From contig JBEGIR010000085.1 in assembly GCA_040224245.1 (NCBI GenBank), positions 1-64,000 of the forward strand: a stretch of DNA of 64,000 nt, in the 5' to 3' direction. The notes below the pieces were generated by a model, which saw only the letters and a list, made by a program, of their open reading frames with translations, searched no databases and had not been told where the DNA came from. This DNA is from Puniceicoccaceae bacterium (GTDB taxonomy: Bacteria > Verrucomicrobiota > Verrucomicrobiia > Opitutales > JAFGAQ01). A program made the position numbers and the translations under genes. Positions 12,876 to 23,306 of this stretch are shown here, one piece after another (position 1 is the first letter of the stretch; each line of letters begins with the position of its first letter).

Positions 12876-14246
12876 ATGAAATTCCCCGTGCTCCACCCCA
12901 AATCAGTCACCTTGCTTCACATCGCACTCGTCTGCGTCGCATTGTCGGATTTCTCACTGCTGCACGCTGCCAGCCAAACCACAGTGCCCGGGACCGTTAC
13001 ACCGCCGCCAACTGTACTTGATGTCGGGCCGGGGTGGGCGCGCAACAGTGTCAACGCCCCCATCTTTCGCCGAAATTCCATCATCTCGGACGCCCACTGG
13101 CAGTTCACTGCCTACTACGATGCAGAGGGGCGTGTTGTGCTTGCGCGCCGCCGTCTCGACTCCGAACGCTGGGAGCTGCATACCACTGCATTTCAGGGAA
13201 ATGTGAATGACGCGCACAACAGCATCAGTCTCGCGCTTGATGGTGACGGATACCTTCACCTGAGCTGGGATCACCACAACACACCGCTGCGCTACACGCG
13301 TTCGTTGGAACCCTACGGGTTTGACTTTCCATCACAATCGTTGCCCATGGTCGCACGCAACGAGCAGGTTGTCAGCTACCCCGAATTTTACCGTTTCTCG
13401 AACGGAGACCTGCTCTTCGCCTATCGCGAGGGCGGTTCGGGCAACGGTAACCTCGTGCTCAACCGCTACGATGTCGACACAGCCAGCTGGCAGCGCCTGC
13501 AGAGTCTGCTCATTGATGGAGAGGGCGTGCGCAACGCCTACTGGCAACTCTGCCTGGATGCACAGGATCGCATCCACCTGAGCTGGGTCTGGCGCGAAAC
13601 CCCCAACGTCGCCTCCAACCACGATCTCTCCTACGCCGTTTCCCCGGACGGTGGCCTCAGCTGGCAGCGCAGCAATGGCAGTACCTATGATCTGCCGATC
13701 CGACTCTCCAACGCCGAGGTCATCCATCCCATCCCGCAAGGCAGCAACTTGATCAATCAGACCAGCATGAGCACCGACTCCTCGGGTAACCCCTACATTG
13801 CCACTTATTACCGCGAACACCCCGATGCAGTGACGCAGTTCCATTTGATCTATCAGCACAAGGGTGCCTGGCATCACAGCACCGCCACACAGCGAACGCT
13901 CGACTTTGAACTCGAGGGCATCGGCTCGCGCAGCATCCCAATCAGCCGCCCACAGTTATTGCTCTGGCAACCCCACGCGAACACGACGCGCATCGCCCTG
14001 CTCTATCGCGACGAGTCCTTCGCCAATGCCGTCTGCCTCACCCAGGCCGACTTGCCTGAGCTGCAATGGACAACCCAACTGCTGCACGACAAAAACATGG
14101 GACGGTGGGAACCCAGTTTCGATCCCTTCCGATGGCAATACCATCACGAATTGCATCTCTTTCTGCAAGCAGTCGGACAGGGTCAGGCGGAAACCCTCGA
14201 GACCCTGCCTCCCCAGATGGTGCGCGTGCTTGAGTGGACGCCGTAG
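12876..14246 (+). CDS. BNR-repeat (BNR_4) seven-bladed propeller protein, exported
   Basis: 456 residues with an N-terminal hydrophobic leader (about residues 8-30, ending LLHAAS). The body carries BNR_4 family motifs, for example LDGDGYLHLSWDHHNTPL and LDAQDRIHLSWVWRETP, each pair of strands forming a propeller blade. Known relatives with this fold include ulvan/glucuronate lyases (PL24/PL25-like) and GH145-type alpha-L-rhamnosidases; many others are uncharacterised. The conserved DHHN segment supports a catalytic propeller, but lyase versus hydrolase cannot be decided here. It is divergent from the LacZ-type gene (221 bp apart) and probably belongs to the same sugar cluster. Confidence 0.82.
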   Translation: MKFPVLHPKSVTLLHIALVCVALSDFSLLHAASQTTVPGTVTPPPTVLDVGPGWARNSVNAPIFRRNSIISDAHWQFTAYYDAEGRVVLARRRLDSERWELHTTAFQGNVNDAHNSISLALDGDGYLHLSWDHHNTPLRYTRSLEPYGFDFPSQSLPMVARNEQVVSYPEFYRFSNGDLLFAYREGGSGNGNLVLNRYDVDTASWQRLQSLLIDGEGVRNAYWQLCLDAQDRIHLSWVWRETPNVASNHDLSYAVSPDGGLSWQRSNGSTYDLPIRLSNAEVIHPIPQGSNLINQTSMSTDSSGNPYIATYYREHPDAVTQFHLIYQHKGAWHHSTATQRTLDFELEGIGSRSIPISRPQLLLWQPHANTTRIALLYRDESFANAVCLTQADLPELQWTTQLLHDKNMGRWEPSFDPFRWQYHHELHLFLQAVGQGQAETLETLPPQMVRVLEWTP

Positions 14247-14285
14247 GGCGAACCCCCTGCATTTCAGCTCTGCAGATTCTCAGTT

Positions 14286-14305
14286 CGGAATTTTCCCAAA
14301 TTCCG
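14286..14305. repeat. Dispersed palindrome, perfect copy
   Basis: CGGAATTTTCCCAAATTCCG: 8-bp arms around TCCC, followed by CTAC. It lies between the convergent BNR and helicase genes, in a 186-bp gap that also holds CTCAAATTT-type quasi-repeats like those near 4960-5010. Confidence 0.85.
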
Positions 14306-14432
14306 CTACAGTTCCGTGACAAGGATGTCCCATGCCTGATCTCGAATTTGCAGCATGCGAATCTCCAATGCAATCATCTCAAATTTGACTATCTCAGATC
14401 TCAAATTTCAAATTTCCCACCCCGCATCTGCA

Positions 14433-17015
14433 TCAGGAAATCCCAGAATCCCCGCAACCCAGCGACACCAGCTCAAGTCGCACCTCATTAGCCTGGCGAC
14501 TGGCTTCCAGATCCACCTTCACCGTGAGCACCCAGTCGTTCATATCGGCGCCATCGACCAAAATCTGTTCCACGCGCCATACTCCCGGTTCATCCTCGGT
14601 ATCAAAGCGCGTGTTCTCCGCCGAGCGTGCTTCGGGGTCGAGTCGAATCCATCCGCGCTCCTCAAAAAAGGGCTGCATTTTCGCCTCGAGTGCAGTGGGG
14701 ATGGGTGTGCGATTCACATCGTCCACATCCACGAGCGCCTCTGCTCCGCAGCTCTCATGCAGCTCGATGTAGTCCCGGTTCGCCAACAGTCGCACAACCG
14801 CATAAATGCGCTGTCGAACGAGTTTCTGAAAGGCGCGCCGATCCCGGGTCAGATCCACCGGACGCGGCTCCGCGTGAGGAATCACGTCGCGTTCTGCCGG
14901 AACATAGTCCGGATCCCGCAACTGCTCCCACTCATCCAGTAAGCTTGAATCGGTGTTGCGGATCAGGAGATCCAGATACTGGATCACGTCCTCCACAGGT
15001 TCTGTCCGGTAAAGAGGGGGGAGTGTATTCTCCAGCACGCGATACACACTGGTCAGGTGTCGCAGGAGTAACCCCTCCGAGCGCATCAGTCCATAGGTTT
15101 TCACGTAGTCCGCAAAGGAGCTGTAGGTCTCAAACATCTCTCGTGCGATAGACTTCGGGCGGATGTTCTCCTGCCCCACCCACGGGTGTTCGCGTGCAAA
15201 TGCATTGAAGGTATCGTAGATGAAATCGCGCTCCGGCTTGGCATACTCCATGCGTTCCAACCGCTCCATGCGTTCCTCATACTCAACACCCTGCGCCCGC
15301 ATCTCCGCCATGGCATCGGTTTTCAACTTATCGAGCTGGCGGCGCAGGATAAGGTCCGGATCTTCCAGAATTGACTCCACCAGGCTCACCACTTTCTGCG
15401 CATAGTCCGGCGCTTCCATGTCGAGCAGGGCCAGGGTATCGATGCAATAGAGTGCCAGGGTCTGGTTGAGGGAAAAATCGTCCTGCAACTCCACGTTGAC
15501 ACGCAGCTTCTGGGCAGGCGCACCTTGTGCTTGTTCACCCGTTGGCAGGATTTCCACAATGTTGCGCTCCAAGAGGGAGCGAAAGAGCTGAAATGCGGTG
15601 CGCCTCAGTGCGCGCCGGTTGCCTTCGGGTTCGTGACAGTCGCGAATGAGCTGACGCATCGCGCGGCAGCCGTCGCCTTTGCGGCTGAGCACGTTGAGCA
15701 GCAGTCCATGATTTACCTGAAAACGGGAAACCAGCGGCTCCGGTCGCGCCTGCTGCAGGTGCTGAAAGGTGTCCGCATTCCAATTCACAAATCCGCGCTC
15801 CGGCGGTTTTTTCCGCACGAATTTCTTCTTCTTTTTCGGATCGTTCGCCGCACGGGTTTCCATGCGTTTGTTGAGCACCACATGCTCCGGCGCGAGGCAG
15901 ACTACATAACCGACATCATCAAATCCCTTGCGCCCCGCTCGACCTGCAATCTGATGAAAATCCCTCGCGGTCAGGGTAGCGGTCTTGCGGCCACTGAACT
16001 TGCAGAGCTGCGTGAACAGGACCGTGCGAATCGGCACATTCACCCCCACTCCAAGTGTGTCCGTCCCACAAATCAGTTTGAGCAGCCCCTTCTGCGCCAA
16101 CTTTTCCACCAGGACGCGGTATTTGGGCAGCAGCCCCGCATGGTGTAGCCCGATACCGCTGCGCAGGAGTTTATGAATCTCCTTGCCAAAGGGGGAGCTG
16201 AATTGCACGCCCTCAAGTTCCTGCTGGATTTGTGCCTTTTCCTCCTTGCTGCTCACATTCACACTGAGCAGATTCTGCGCGGTCTCCGATGCAGAACGCT
16301 GTGTGAAATGCACGATGTACACAGGCAATTGACCTTTGGACTTGAGCTTGTCAATAGCCTCGGTCAGCAGATCCTCCCAGTAGCTGAACTCCAGCGGCAC
16401 AGGCCGGTCCTGGTGGCTGACAATGGAACAGTCCTGCCCCGTCAGACGCTCCAACTCACGTGCAAAAAAATGGGTCTCACCCAGTGTTGCCGACATCAGC
16501 AGGAAGCGGGCCTGTGGCAGCGTCAGCAGAGGGATCTGCCAGGCAACCCCGCGCTCCGGATCCGCGTAGTAGTGAAACTCGTCCATGATCACGTCATGCA
16601 CTTCGGCTGCTTCCCCATCGCGCGCGGCAATATTCGCGAGGATCTCCGCCGTGCAGCACAGGATGGGAGCATCCCGGTTGACACTCGCATCCCCGGTCAT
16701 CATTCCGACATGTTCGGGTCCAAACGCACGGCAGAGGGCGAGAAATTTTTCGTTCACCAACGCCTTGATCGGACAGGTGTAAACCGAACGTCGACCACGG
16801 GAGGCCGAATAAAAATGCATCGCCGCCGCAACCAGGGATTTGCCGGAACCGGTCGGTGTGTTCAGGATCACGTTGTTCCCGGCGAAGAGTTCGAGGATGG
16901 CCTCCTCCTGCGCAGGATACAGCTCCAGACTCTGCGCCTCCACATACGCGAGGAAGCATTCGAGCAGGGCATCCGGATCGGTCACATCGGGGCGGGGCTG
17001 AAGCGCAGCAGTCAT
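14433..17015 (-). CDS. Ski2-like DEAD/DEAH-box helicase (DUF3516 family)
   Basis: 860 residues from ATG 17015; an in-frame ATG at 17051 would add 12 residues of poor quality. Walker [14 protein letters not shown] (motif II, MDEFHYY), SAT (LLMSATLG) and motif [12 protein letters not shown] are all intact, giving an RNA/DNA helicase of the Ski2/Mtr4 superfamily II type. A lysine/arginine-rich loop (near residue 410, [14 protein letters not shown]) separates the second RecA domain from a long C-terminal DUF3516-like region. Bacterial members are widespread in actinobacteria and verrucomicrobia but poorly studied; a role in RNA processing is inferred from eukaryotic homologues. It follows the PAP phosphatase gene (98 bp) on the same strand. 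Confidence 0.9.
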   Translation of the reverse strand: MTAALQPRPDVTDPDALLECFLAYVEAQSLELYPAQEEAILELFAGNNVILNTPTGSGKSLVAAAMHFYSASRGRRSVYTCPIKALVNEKFLALCRAFGPEHVGMMTGDASVNRDAPILCCTAEILANIAARDGEAAEVHDVIMDEFHYYADPERGVAWQIPLLTLPQARFLLMSATLGETHFFARELERLTGQDCSIVSHQDRPVPLEFSYWEDLLTEAIDKLKSKGQLPVYIVHFTQRSASETAQNLLSVNVSSKEEKAQIQQELEGVQFSSPFGKEIHKLLRSGIGLHHAGLLPKYRVLVEKLAQKGLLKLICGTDTLGVGVNVPIRTVLFTQLCKFSGRKTATLTARDFHQIAGRAGRKGFDDVGYVVCLAPEHVVLNKRMETRAANDPKKKKKFVRKKPPERGFVNWNADTFQHLQQARPEPLVSRFQVNHGLLLNVLSRKGDGCRAMRQLIRDCHEPEGNRRALRRTAFQLFRSLLERNIVEILPTGEQAQGAPAQKLRVNVELQDDFSLNQTLALYCIDTLALLDMEAPDYAQKVVSLVESILEDPDLILRRQLDKLKTDAMAEMRAQGVEYEERMERLERMEYAKPERDFIYDTFNAFAREHPWVGQENIRPKSIAREMFETYSSFADYVKTYGLMRSEGLLLRHLTSVYRVLENTLPPLYRTEPVEDVIQYLDLLIRNTDSSLLDEWEQLRDPDYVPAERDVIPHAEPRPVDLTRDRRAFQKLVRQRIYAVVRLLANRDYIELHESCGAEALVDVDDVNRTPIPTALEAKMQPFFEERGWIRLDPEARSAENTRFDTEDEPGVWRVEQILVDGADMNDWVLTVKVDLEASRQANEVRLELVSLGCGDSGIS

Positions 17016-17112
17016 CTGCAACGACCTATGGCATCGGGCTTGAGATTCCAAGCCTCAATGCGGTTCACGCCACAGTTTGCCTGCATCCCACTGCATTGCA
17101 GCTGCGGTCCGC

Positions 17113-18117
17113 TCAACCCTCGAGTTCCTGCTGCACGGCAGCAATGACGGCTGCGTGAATGGATGCAGGGGCAGCCACAATTCCCCGATTCTGAGCCAGC
17201 GTATGGCCCAGGGAAAAATCGAGTGATTTCCCTTGAACATCGGTGACTTCAGCCCCGGCCTCGCGGGTGACCCTCCAACCGGCTGCATGATCCCAAATTT
17301 TCTCACGGTAACTCTCAGACGTGGGCAGGCGCAGGTAGATCGATGCATCGCCGCGCGCCACCGCACCATACTTGCACTGACTGTCCATGCGCAGGGAGGG
17401 TTCGCTGATTCCCAGGTGCTGCGCAATCGCTGCTGCAGCACCATGCGCGGAGTGTCCGCTCTCAACGGACTCGCACAACCGTGCCTGCCCCGCCGATGTG
17501 AGTTTGCTCACGCCAATGGGCACGGCCTGCTCCCAATCCAGCTGGCCCAGTGGCAGCTCCCGGGCACCCATTCCCTGCACCGCAGCAAACACGACGCCGC
17601 AGCTCTGCGCGTCCTCAACTCCGAACCCACCGAAGGGATAGTTCGGACAGGCGAGCACACCCAGCACGGGCATGCCGTTGTCGATCAGTGCAAGCGCCAC
17701 GGCATACTGCTCGTTGCGCAAAAATCCCTTGGTGCCATCGATCGGGTCAATCGTCCAGAATCGCCCCTGCGCACCCCCCGTTGCATTGCCGCGATCCACC
17801 CAGGTCGTGATCCGTTCCCAGCTTGCATCCGGCGCGACCGCCTGCACAGCCTGCACCATCTGCTGCCCCAGCTCAGTTCCGCGCAGCGGCTCCATTTCTC
17901 CGGAATCCTCCTCAGCCACAATGGCAGCCTCGGGAAAAGCCTGCAACAGTTCGCGAATGATGACAGCCTGTGACCCAAAATCCGCGATCGTGACCGGAGA
18001 GCGATCCTGCTTCGAAATGGCCGCTTCACAAGCACTGGAGCTACGAATGGAAACACAGACCGATGCGGCCTTGTGCACGGCCCGCAGGGCCACTTCAAGT
18101 TCGTGAGAGAGATTCAT
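17113..18117 (-). CDS. 3'(2'),5'-bisphosphate nucleotidase (inositol monophosphatase family)
   Basis: 334 residues. The metal-binding motifs of the IMPase/HAL2 superfamily are clear: IVAEEDSGEM (near 70), TIDPIDGTKGFLR (near 122) and KIWDHAAGWRVTREAG near the C-terminus. Length and motif spacing fit the HAL2/SAL1 type, which removes the 3'-phosphate of PAP/PAPS and so relieves inhibition of sulfotransferases and exoribonucleases. The short CysQ type is less likely. The protein is cytoplasmic, with no leader. Confidence 0.9.
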   Translation of the reverse strand: MNLSHELEVALRAVHKAASVCVSIRSSSACEAAISKQDRSPVTIADFGSQAVIIRELLQAFPEAAIVAEEDSGEMEPLRGTELGQQMVQAVQAVAPDASWERITTWVDRGNATGGAQGRFWTIDPIDGTKGFLRNEQYAVALALIDNGMPVLGVLACPNYPFGGFGVEDAQSCGVVFAAVQGMGARELPLGQLDWEQAVPIGVSKLTSAGQARLCESVESGHSAHGAAAAIAQHLGISEPSLRMDSQCKYGAVARGDASIYLRLPTSESYREKIWDHAAGWRVTREAGAEVTDVQGKSLDFSLGHTLAQNRGIVAAPASIHAAVIAAVQQELEG

Positions 18118-18341
18118 GATGGCATGGATTGGGTTTCGCTCAGATTCATCAGACGATGCGAGGTCTGAGCAAGATTTCCAGTGAGTTTCGGTGGCGGTTC
18201 ATGCGTACGCTGGCCACCACCCGAACACTCCCCTTCACCGCAGGGTATCTTGCACCCGCCGTCAATCCTTTCGTTTCCGTCGTGAGGCGAAGCGGTAAAT
18301 TCCATTTTACATCCTGAACTCCAGTCTGCAGACTCTGCACC

Positions 18342-19181
18342 GTGATCAAAACCATCCTCCCCAGACTCTTTGCTTTCGACATCGAATGGATTCCCGACCC
18401 CGACGCAGCACAGCGACTCTACGGTGTAGACATCAGCACGCGCCAGGGCATTGAAAATGCCTTTCGCAAACTTTGGGCAGAAGGCGGTGCCACTGAAGAA
18501 AAACCCCGACCCTTTCTCAAACTGACGGTCAGTCGCATCGTGTCGATCTGTGGCATCTACCGGGAACAACAGCGCTCAGGCGAGCTAAACCTGCGTCTGG
18601 TCTCGCTGCCGAACGATCCTCACAACCCCGAACTCTGCAGCGAAAAGGCGATCCTTCAGGGTCTGCACCGTTCGCTCTCAGAGCGACAGCCCCAACTCGT
18701 CGGCTACAACTCCCTGCGCTCTGATCTGCCCATCATCGTCAATCGCAGCATCGTGCACGGTCTCAGCAGTCACGGCTGGGCCAAGCGTCCCGACAAGCCA
18801 TGGGAAGGCGCCGACTATTTTTCCGCGCATGGCGATTATCACATCGATCTGGGTCCGCTGCTGGGTTGGAGCAACCAGATGCCCACTCTGCACGAGATCG
18901 CCACCACAAGCGGAATCCCCGGGAAAATTGATGTCTCCGGTGGTTCTGTCGCAGACTTGTGGCTCTGCGGAGATCTTGAAGCCATCGTCAATTACAACGA
19001 ATACGACGCGTTCACCACTTATTTGCTCTGGGCACGCGTTGCCCACTTCTCCGGACTGCTCGACGAAGCTGCTTACGAGGCCGAACTTGAGCAGGTACAG
19101 GCCTTACTCGAAAGCGAAATCGCCAATGGAAAATCCCACCTGCAGCGCTACCTCGAGGTTTGGCAACAGATGCGGTTCTAG
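18342..19181 (+). CDS. PolB-like 3'-5' exonuclease (DnaQ fold)
   Basis: 279 residues beginning with GTG. The three exonuclease motifs are visible: Exo I FAFDIEW (residues 10-16), Exo II VGYNSLRSDLPII (near 120) and Exo III NYNEYDAFTTYLL (near 220). This pattern matches the predicted exonuclease family related to the proofreading domain of DNA polymerase B (PF10108). It is a stand-alone domain without a polymerase. The 224 bp upstream, divergent from the PAP phosphatase, show no other gene. Confidence 0.85.
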   Translation: MIKTILPRLFAFDIEWIPDPDAAQRLYGVDISTRQGIENAFRKLWAEGGATEEKPRPFLKLTVSRIVSICGIYREQQRSGELNLRLVSLPNDPHNPELCSEKAILQGLHRSLSERQPQLVGYNSLRSDLPIIVNRSIVHGLSSHGWAKRPDKPWEGADYFSAHGDYHIDLGPLLGWSNQMPTLHEIATTSGIPGKIDVSGGSVADLWLCGDLEAIVNYNEYDAFTTYLLWARVAHFSGLLDEAAYEAELEQVQALLESEIANGKSHLQRYLEVWQQMRF

Positions 19182-19290
19182 CCAGTGCACTTGCACGAAA
19201 CCCTTCCAGTTCCCATCCGTATTTCCAGATTTTTCCGTTGAAATGCTGCAACCGGTTGCACCTTGCAGAAATTCCCTGCATGCTTGATTC

Positions 19291-19854
19291 ATGGCTGATT
19301 CCCTGATTTCTCTTCCCATCGACTGCGAAGCAACCGTGATCCCTGCCGGTGATGCCTGTACGCTGCCCGCAGGCACCGACATTGAGCTGGTTCAGAACCT
19401 CGGAGGTTCCCTAACGGTCAAATCCAGGGGCATCCTCTACCGGATTGATGGCTCGCAGTTGCAGCAACTCGAACCCGTGCTCAAGGAAGCCTGGGGAGTT
19501 GATATCGCCACAGCATCTACACCTGCCGTTAGCGAGGGTGAATTTTCGGAGCAGCAACTCTGGGATGCCCTGAGCACCTGCTACGATCCGGAAATCCCGA
19601 TCAACATTGTGGATCTTGGGCTTGTCTATGATTTGAGTTTTCAGCCCGCTTCTGAGAACACCTACAGCGTGGCGGTCAAGATGACGCTCACCGCCCAGGG
19701 TTGCGGCATGGGTCCGGTGATCGCCGATGATGCCCGGCGCAAGATCGAAGCCCTGGCAAGCGTCGAGTCTGCCACCGTCGAAATCGTCTGGGATCCACCC
19801 TGGACTCCGCACATGATTTCCCAGGAAGGCCGACAGCGTCTGGGCATCGCCTGA
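19291..19854 (+). CDS. sufT: SufT-like Fe-S assembly protein (DUF59/MIP18 domain)
   Basis: 187 residues. The C-terminal half is a MIP18/DUF59 domain with CYDPEIPINIVDLGLVYDL and LTAQGCGMGPVIADD, where the conserved cysteine lies. The N-terminal 75 residues match the extra domain that defines the SufT group. SufT proteins help mature Fe-S clusters, usually beside sufBCDS genes; none of those is in this window, so it is a stand-alone copy here. 109 bp separate it from the exonuclease gene. Confidence 0.88.
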   Translation: MADSLISLPIDCEATVIPAGDACTLPAGTDIELVQNLGGSLTVKSRGILYRIDGSQLQQLEPVLKEAWGVDIATASTPAVSEGEFSEQQLWDALSTCYDPEIPINIVDLGLVYDLSFQPASENTYSVAVKMTLTAQGCGMGPVIADDARRKIEALASVESATVEIVWDPPWTPHMISQEGRQRLGIA

Positions 19855-19889
19855 TCCGTGCAATATCCCGGGGAACAGGCAGTGGAGGA

Positions 19890-21947
19890 TCAATGCTCCA
19901 CCCCACCCTGCCACAATTGCTGCAGGGTTTTCAGGAATTTTTCCGCAAAAGCGGGTCCATCCCCAATCGCAGATGCCTGAACCTTCTCCCGAAGGCACAG
20001 TCGCAGGGCATTCAACGCCTGCACATCTCTCGCCCATCGCTGCGCAATGGCTACAAACTCCGCTTCATCGCTCGCCACCCAGTCCGCAAGCCCCGCATGG
20101 GTCAGCAGGCTCGCGCCCGTGCGTGAGCGCTGCGTATCACCCGCTATCGTGAGCACGGGCACTGCCATCCAGAGGGCTTCGCATGTCGTAGTGGTTCCGT
20201 TGTAGGGGAAGGTATCCAGCGCGATGTCTACCCGTTCGTAGCTTCGGTAATGGGATTCGAGATCGCTTTGAAACCCCATCATCTCGACACGCTCCTGCTC
20301 CAGTCCCAGCTGTTGCAATACGCGATTCCAGTGCTCACGGTTGCGTTCATCGCTCAGCTGTTGGTTCTTGAGCAGCAGGCGCGAACCCGGAACCGCGTCG
20401 AGCACCCGCTTCCAACGCCGCAGAGTCAGGGCATTGATTTTGGCCTGATTGTTGAAACTGCCAAATGTGAGAACGCCGTTCTGCAGAGCAGGAGTCGACA
20501 CGGGTTTTGGCAGATCGAGAGGTGGCTCAAAGCAATGAAACCCATCGGACAGGCGCACCAGTTTTTCCGTGGAAAGCGCATCGCTTCGCCCCGGTGGATC
20601 CGCAATTTCGTCGGTCAATCGGTAATCGATCGTTGTCAATCCCGTCGTATTGGGGTAACCCAACCAGCTCACCTGAAGCGGAGCTGGTTGGCGCGCGAAG
20701 ACGCGCAGGCGATGGTTCCCCGTGTGCCCGGCAAGATCCACCAACACATCAATCGCATCGTCGCGAATGCGCTGTGCCAAGGCTTCATCGGTCAGGCCAT
20801 TACAGTACACCCACTCCCCACCAATGGCCTGCAACCGCTCTGTAAAGGAATCGGTCCGCTTCACATCGCTGTAACAGATGACCTCAGCACCTGCACCAGG
20901 CAAGTGGCGCAACAGCGGCGTCATGAAGCGGCTGACAGAATGATTTCGAAAATCCGGCGATACCATCCCGATGCGCAAGTGTTTGGAGGCTGTATTCCTC
21001 GCAACCGTTCTTGGGGATGCAACGGGTTGTGCATGAACAGCAGCCCACTGGCGATGCAGGTCAAAGAGTTCCAACTCGTCCGTATCTTCGAGGTAGTGTG
21101 CCGCAAGGATCAAGCCATCAAATGCGTCCATGCGCTCGGGGTGCTGCTGCACAACTGGAAGCAAAGTCTGCACGGCGTCCGCCGGAAAACCCGCCGACAG
21201 GTAAGCTGTGCCCAGACGATGTGTGGCATCGGGCAAACCTGGCTGCTTTTCAAGTGCTTGCTGCAGCAACGCAATCGCATCCCTTGCGCGCCCGCTCTGC
21301 GCGAGCAAATCTCCAAGTGATACCCGAATCGCAGGGGCATCGGGTGTCAGCTCGAGTGCACGGCGGTAGCATCGTTCCGCCTGCTCTGCATCCCCGACAG
21401 CCGCTTGCAAATTTCCACGCATGTGCAACAGCTCCGCCTGTTCACCCAAATGCTTCAGTGCGTAGTCACAATGCATCAGTCCTTCCTCAAATCGTCGAAG
21501 GAACCCCAGAGTTCCCATGAGCGCCAACCATGCCTTGACCTCCTTGGGTGCCATGCCAACGGCTTGTTTCGCCAGTTCGAGTGCTTCGTCCCAGCGCTCC
21601 ATGCGCTGCAACAGCAAGGCAAGATTCACCTTCGCCTGCAGGTGATCAGAGCGGTGATGCAGGCAGCGCTGATAGGCCTCAACCGCTTCGGGCAGGCAGC
21701 CGCGACGGTTCTCCAAATTGCCCAGACTGAACCAAAAGTCCGCACGTTCCGGTTCCAACTCCAGCGCTCGCTGCAGTGACTCCCGCGCAGCGTCGAGCTG
21801 TCCACCTGCCGCTTCGAGTGCTGCGAGGAATTGATAGCTGGGTGCATGACACACCGAGCCGCGAAGGGCCTGATGCATCTCCGCTATGGCACCTTTCAAG
21901 TCTCCCTTGCGCTGCAATGCGATGGCTTTCTTGAGATGCGATTCCAT
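19890..21947 (-). CDS. TPR protein with SPINDLY/O-GlcNAc transferase-like GT41 domain
   Basis: 685 residues. The N-terminal 300 residues are tandem tetratricopeptide repeats (about 34-residue period; LELEPERADFWFSLGNLENR and similar). The C-terminal half is a GT41 domain: LRIGMVSPDFRNHSVSRF, QVSWLGYPNTTGLTTIDYR, TFGSFNNQAKIN and the donor-binding ALDTFPYNGTTTTCEALWM. Such proteins transfer GlcNAc or other sugars from nucleotide donors to Ser/Thr of proteins in the cytoplasm; bacterial targets are mostly unknown. It lies 24 bp after the riboflavin synthase stop on the same strand, so co-transcription is likely. Confidence 0.92.
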   Translation of the reverse strand: MESHLKKAIALQRKGDLKGAIAEMHQALRGSVCHAPSYQFLAALEAAGGQLDAARESLQRALELEPERADFWFSLGNLENRRGCLPEAVEAYQRCLHHRSDHLQAKVNLALLLQRMERWDEALELAKQAVGMAPKEVKAWLALMGTLGFLRRFEEGLMHCDYALKHLGEQAELLHMRGNLQAAVGDAEQAERCYRRALELTPDAPAIRVSLGDLLAQSGRARDAIALLQQALEKQPGLPDATHRLGTAYLSAGFPADAVQTLLPVVQQHPERMDAFDGLILAAHYLEDTDELELFDLHRQWAAVHAQPVASPRTVARNTASKHLRIGMVSPDFRNHSVSRFMTPLLRHLPGAGAEVICYSDVKRTDSFTERLQAIGGEWVYCNGLTDEALAQRIRDDAIDVLVDLAGHTGNHRLRVFARQPAPLQVSWLGYPNTTGLTTIDYRLTDEIADPPGRSDALSTEKLVRLSDGFHCFEPPLDLPKPVSTPALQNGVLTFGSFNNQAKINALTLRRWKRVLDAVPGSRLLLKNQQLSDERNREHWNRVLQQLGLEQERVEMMGFQSDLESHYRSYERVDIALDTFPYNGTTTTCEALWMAVPVLTIAGDTQRSRTGASLLTHAGLADWVASDEAEFVAIAQRWARDVQALNALRLCLREKVQASAIGDGPAFAEKFLKTLQQLWQGGVEH

Positions 21948-21971
21948 GCGCGAAAAGGGTTCGAAAAGTGT

Positions 21972-22610
21972 TTAACGGATCCCGTGTTCCTTCCGAAAAT
22001 CCGGATCTTTGAGCAGATCGGTGATGGTATCAACAATGACCTGAGTCTGACGCTCTACTTCGATGTTGATGGCATCGCCGACCTGTTTTTCACCAAAGGT
22101 GGTAAGCGCAAGCGTTTCGGGAATCAGCCACACTTCAAATTCTCCGCTCTGCTTGTCCGCGTTGACCACGGTCAGGCTGCAGCCGTTGATGGCAAGAAAC
22201 CCCTTGGAAAAGATGTAGCGCATCCACTTTGGATCGACTGCAAAGCGCAGGACGCAATTGTTCTCCGGACGCTGTATCGACACGACCCGTGCCAGGGTGT
22301 CAATGTGCCCCGAGATCAGATGACCTCCAATCTCCTGCCCTGCCTTGGCAGAGCGTTCAATGTTCACCAACGAACCTGCTTCCAGGCTGCCCAGGGTCGT
22401 GAGCGAGAGTGTCTCCTGCATCACGTCAAAACGGATGCGCTGTGACTCCATCGCAGCGACCGTCAGGCAGACGCCATCCATCGCTACGCTGGCACCGCGT
22501 TCGAGTCCCTGCGTCAGCGACTCAGGCAGCGAAATCCACAACGAGTGCAGTCCTGGTTTTTTGTCGACGGCGAGAAGGGGAAATTTTCCCTGAACGATTC
22601 CGGTATACAT
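21972..22610 (-). CDS. ribE: Riboflavin synthase (alpha chain)
   Basis: 212 residues, usual length. Two lumazine-binding repeats are visible: the N-terminal MYTGIVQG start with GASVAMDGVCLTV, and the second repeat with KGFLAINGCSLTVV. EIGGHLISGHID is the family signature. The enzyme dismutates two 6,7-dimethyl-8-ribityllumazine molecules to riboflavin. The insert pattern (ENNCVLRFAVD, YIFSKGF) is closest to the enterobacterial-type synthase. No FMN riboswitch was recognised in the 99 bp upstream. The other riboflavin genes are not nearby. Confidence 0.95.
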   Translation of the reverse strand: MYTGIVQGKFPLLAVDKKPGLHSLWISLPESLTQGLERGASVAMDGVCLTVAAMESQRIRFDVMQETLSLTTLGSLEAGSLVNIERSAKAGQEIGGHLISGHIDTLARVVSIQRPENNCVLRFAVDPKWMRYIFSKGFLAINGCSLTVVNADKQSGEFEVWLIPETLALTTFGEKQVGDAINIEVERQTQVIVDTITDLLKDPDFRKEHGIR

Positions 22611-22709
22611 AAAATTCTGAGTTAAAATGTGGGTTCACAAACAAGTCCGTAACACGCGGTAGATCCCTGAAGTTGACCTGCCTGGCAGCCTCCATTCACC
22701 CTGTGGTTT

Positions 22710-23153
22710 CTAGCCCTGTTGTTTGATGATTTTTTCCATGATCTCGGTCATGTCTTCCACACTGTCGAGCACCTTGCGAGCCATGAAAATGGGTTTCCCG
22801 GTCATCAGAGCCAGCGTGATCGAGTCGCTGGGGCGTGCATCGATTTCCACAATCTTCGTTCCCAGTTCATTTTCCATTTCCAGCGTGAGTCGCGCATAAA
22901 AGGTGCTCTCCTGTACTTCATTGATCAGCACGCGCTTCACCTCAATTCCAAAGCCCTGCATGATGAACCCCATGAGATCGTGCGTGAGCGGGCGCTCCTT
23001 GCGCACACCGTTCTGGATCATGCGGATCGCATCGCCCGTGGTTGCATCCACGTAGATGATGATAGTTTTTTCATCGTTTCCAATGAACAGCGCATAACCG
23101 CTGGTGTGCTGGACCGGCACTTTGACGAACACCTCTACTGCATCCTGTTGCAT
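22710..23153 (-). CDS. Bifunctional nuclease family protein (DUF151)
   Basis: 147 residues. YALFIGNDEKTIIIYVD near residue 20 and the hallmark EIDARPSDSITLALMTGKPIF in the C-terminal half define the BFN/DUF151 domain; relatives are reported to cut RNA and DNA. It is cytoplasmic and starts an apparent minus-strand run that continues with riboflavin synthase and the TPR glycosyltransferase. Confidence 0.9.
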   Translation of the reverse strand: MQQDAVEVFVKVPVQHTSGYALFIGNDEKTIIIYVDATTGDAIRMIQNGVRKERPLTHDLMGFIMQGFGIEVKRVLINEVQESTFYARLTLEMENELGTKIVEIDARPSDSITLALMTGKPIFMARKVLDSVEDMTEIMEKIIKQQG

Positions 23154-23306
23154 ACTCCCATACCATGCATCAGCTTCGCTGCACTCGCAATCTTGATTTT
23201 TTCATTCCCGACTCCACACCGTTGCGCAACTTTCAGTATTCACGATTCGGCATCCCAAATCCACTGCCGCCCCAATCCCGCTCTTCAACCTTCAACTTAG
23301 CTTTTC

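Noticed and set aside
22611-22709. FMN riboswitch ahead of riboflavin synthase
   Set aside because: The conserved FMN-binding segments could not be found in the 99 bp upstream.
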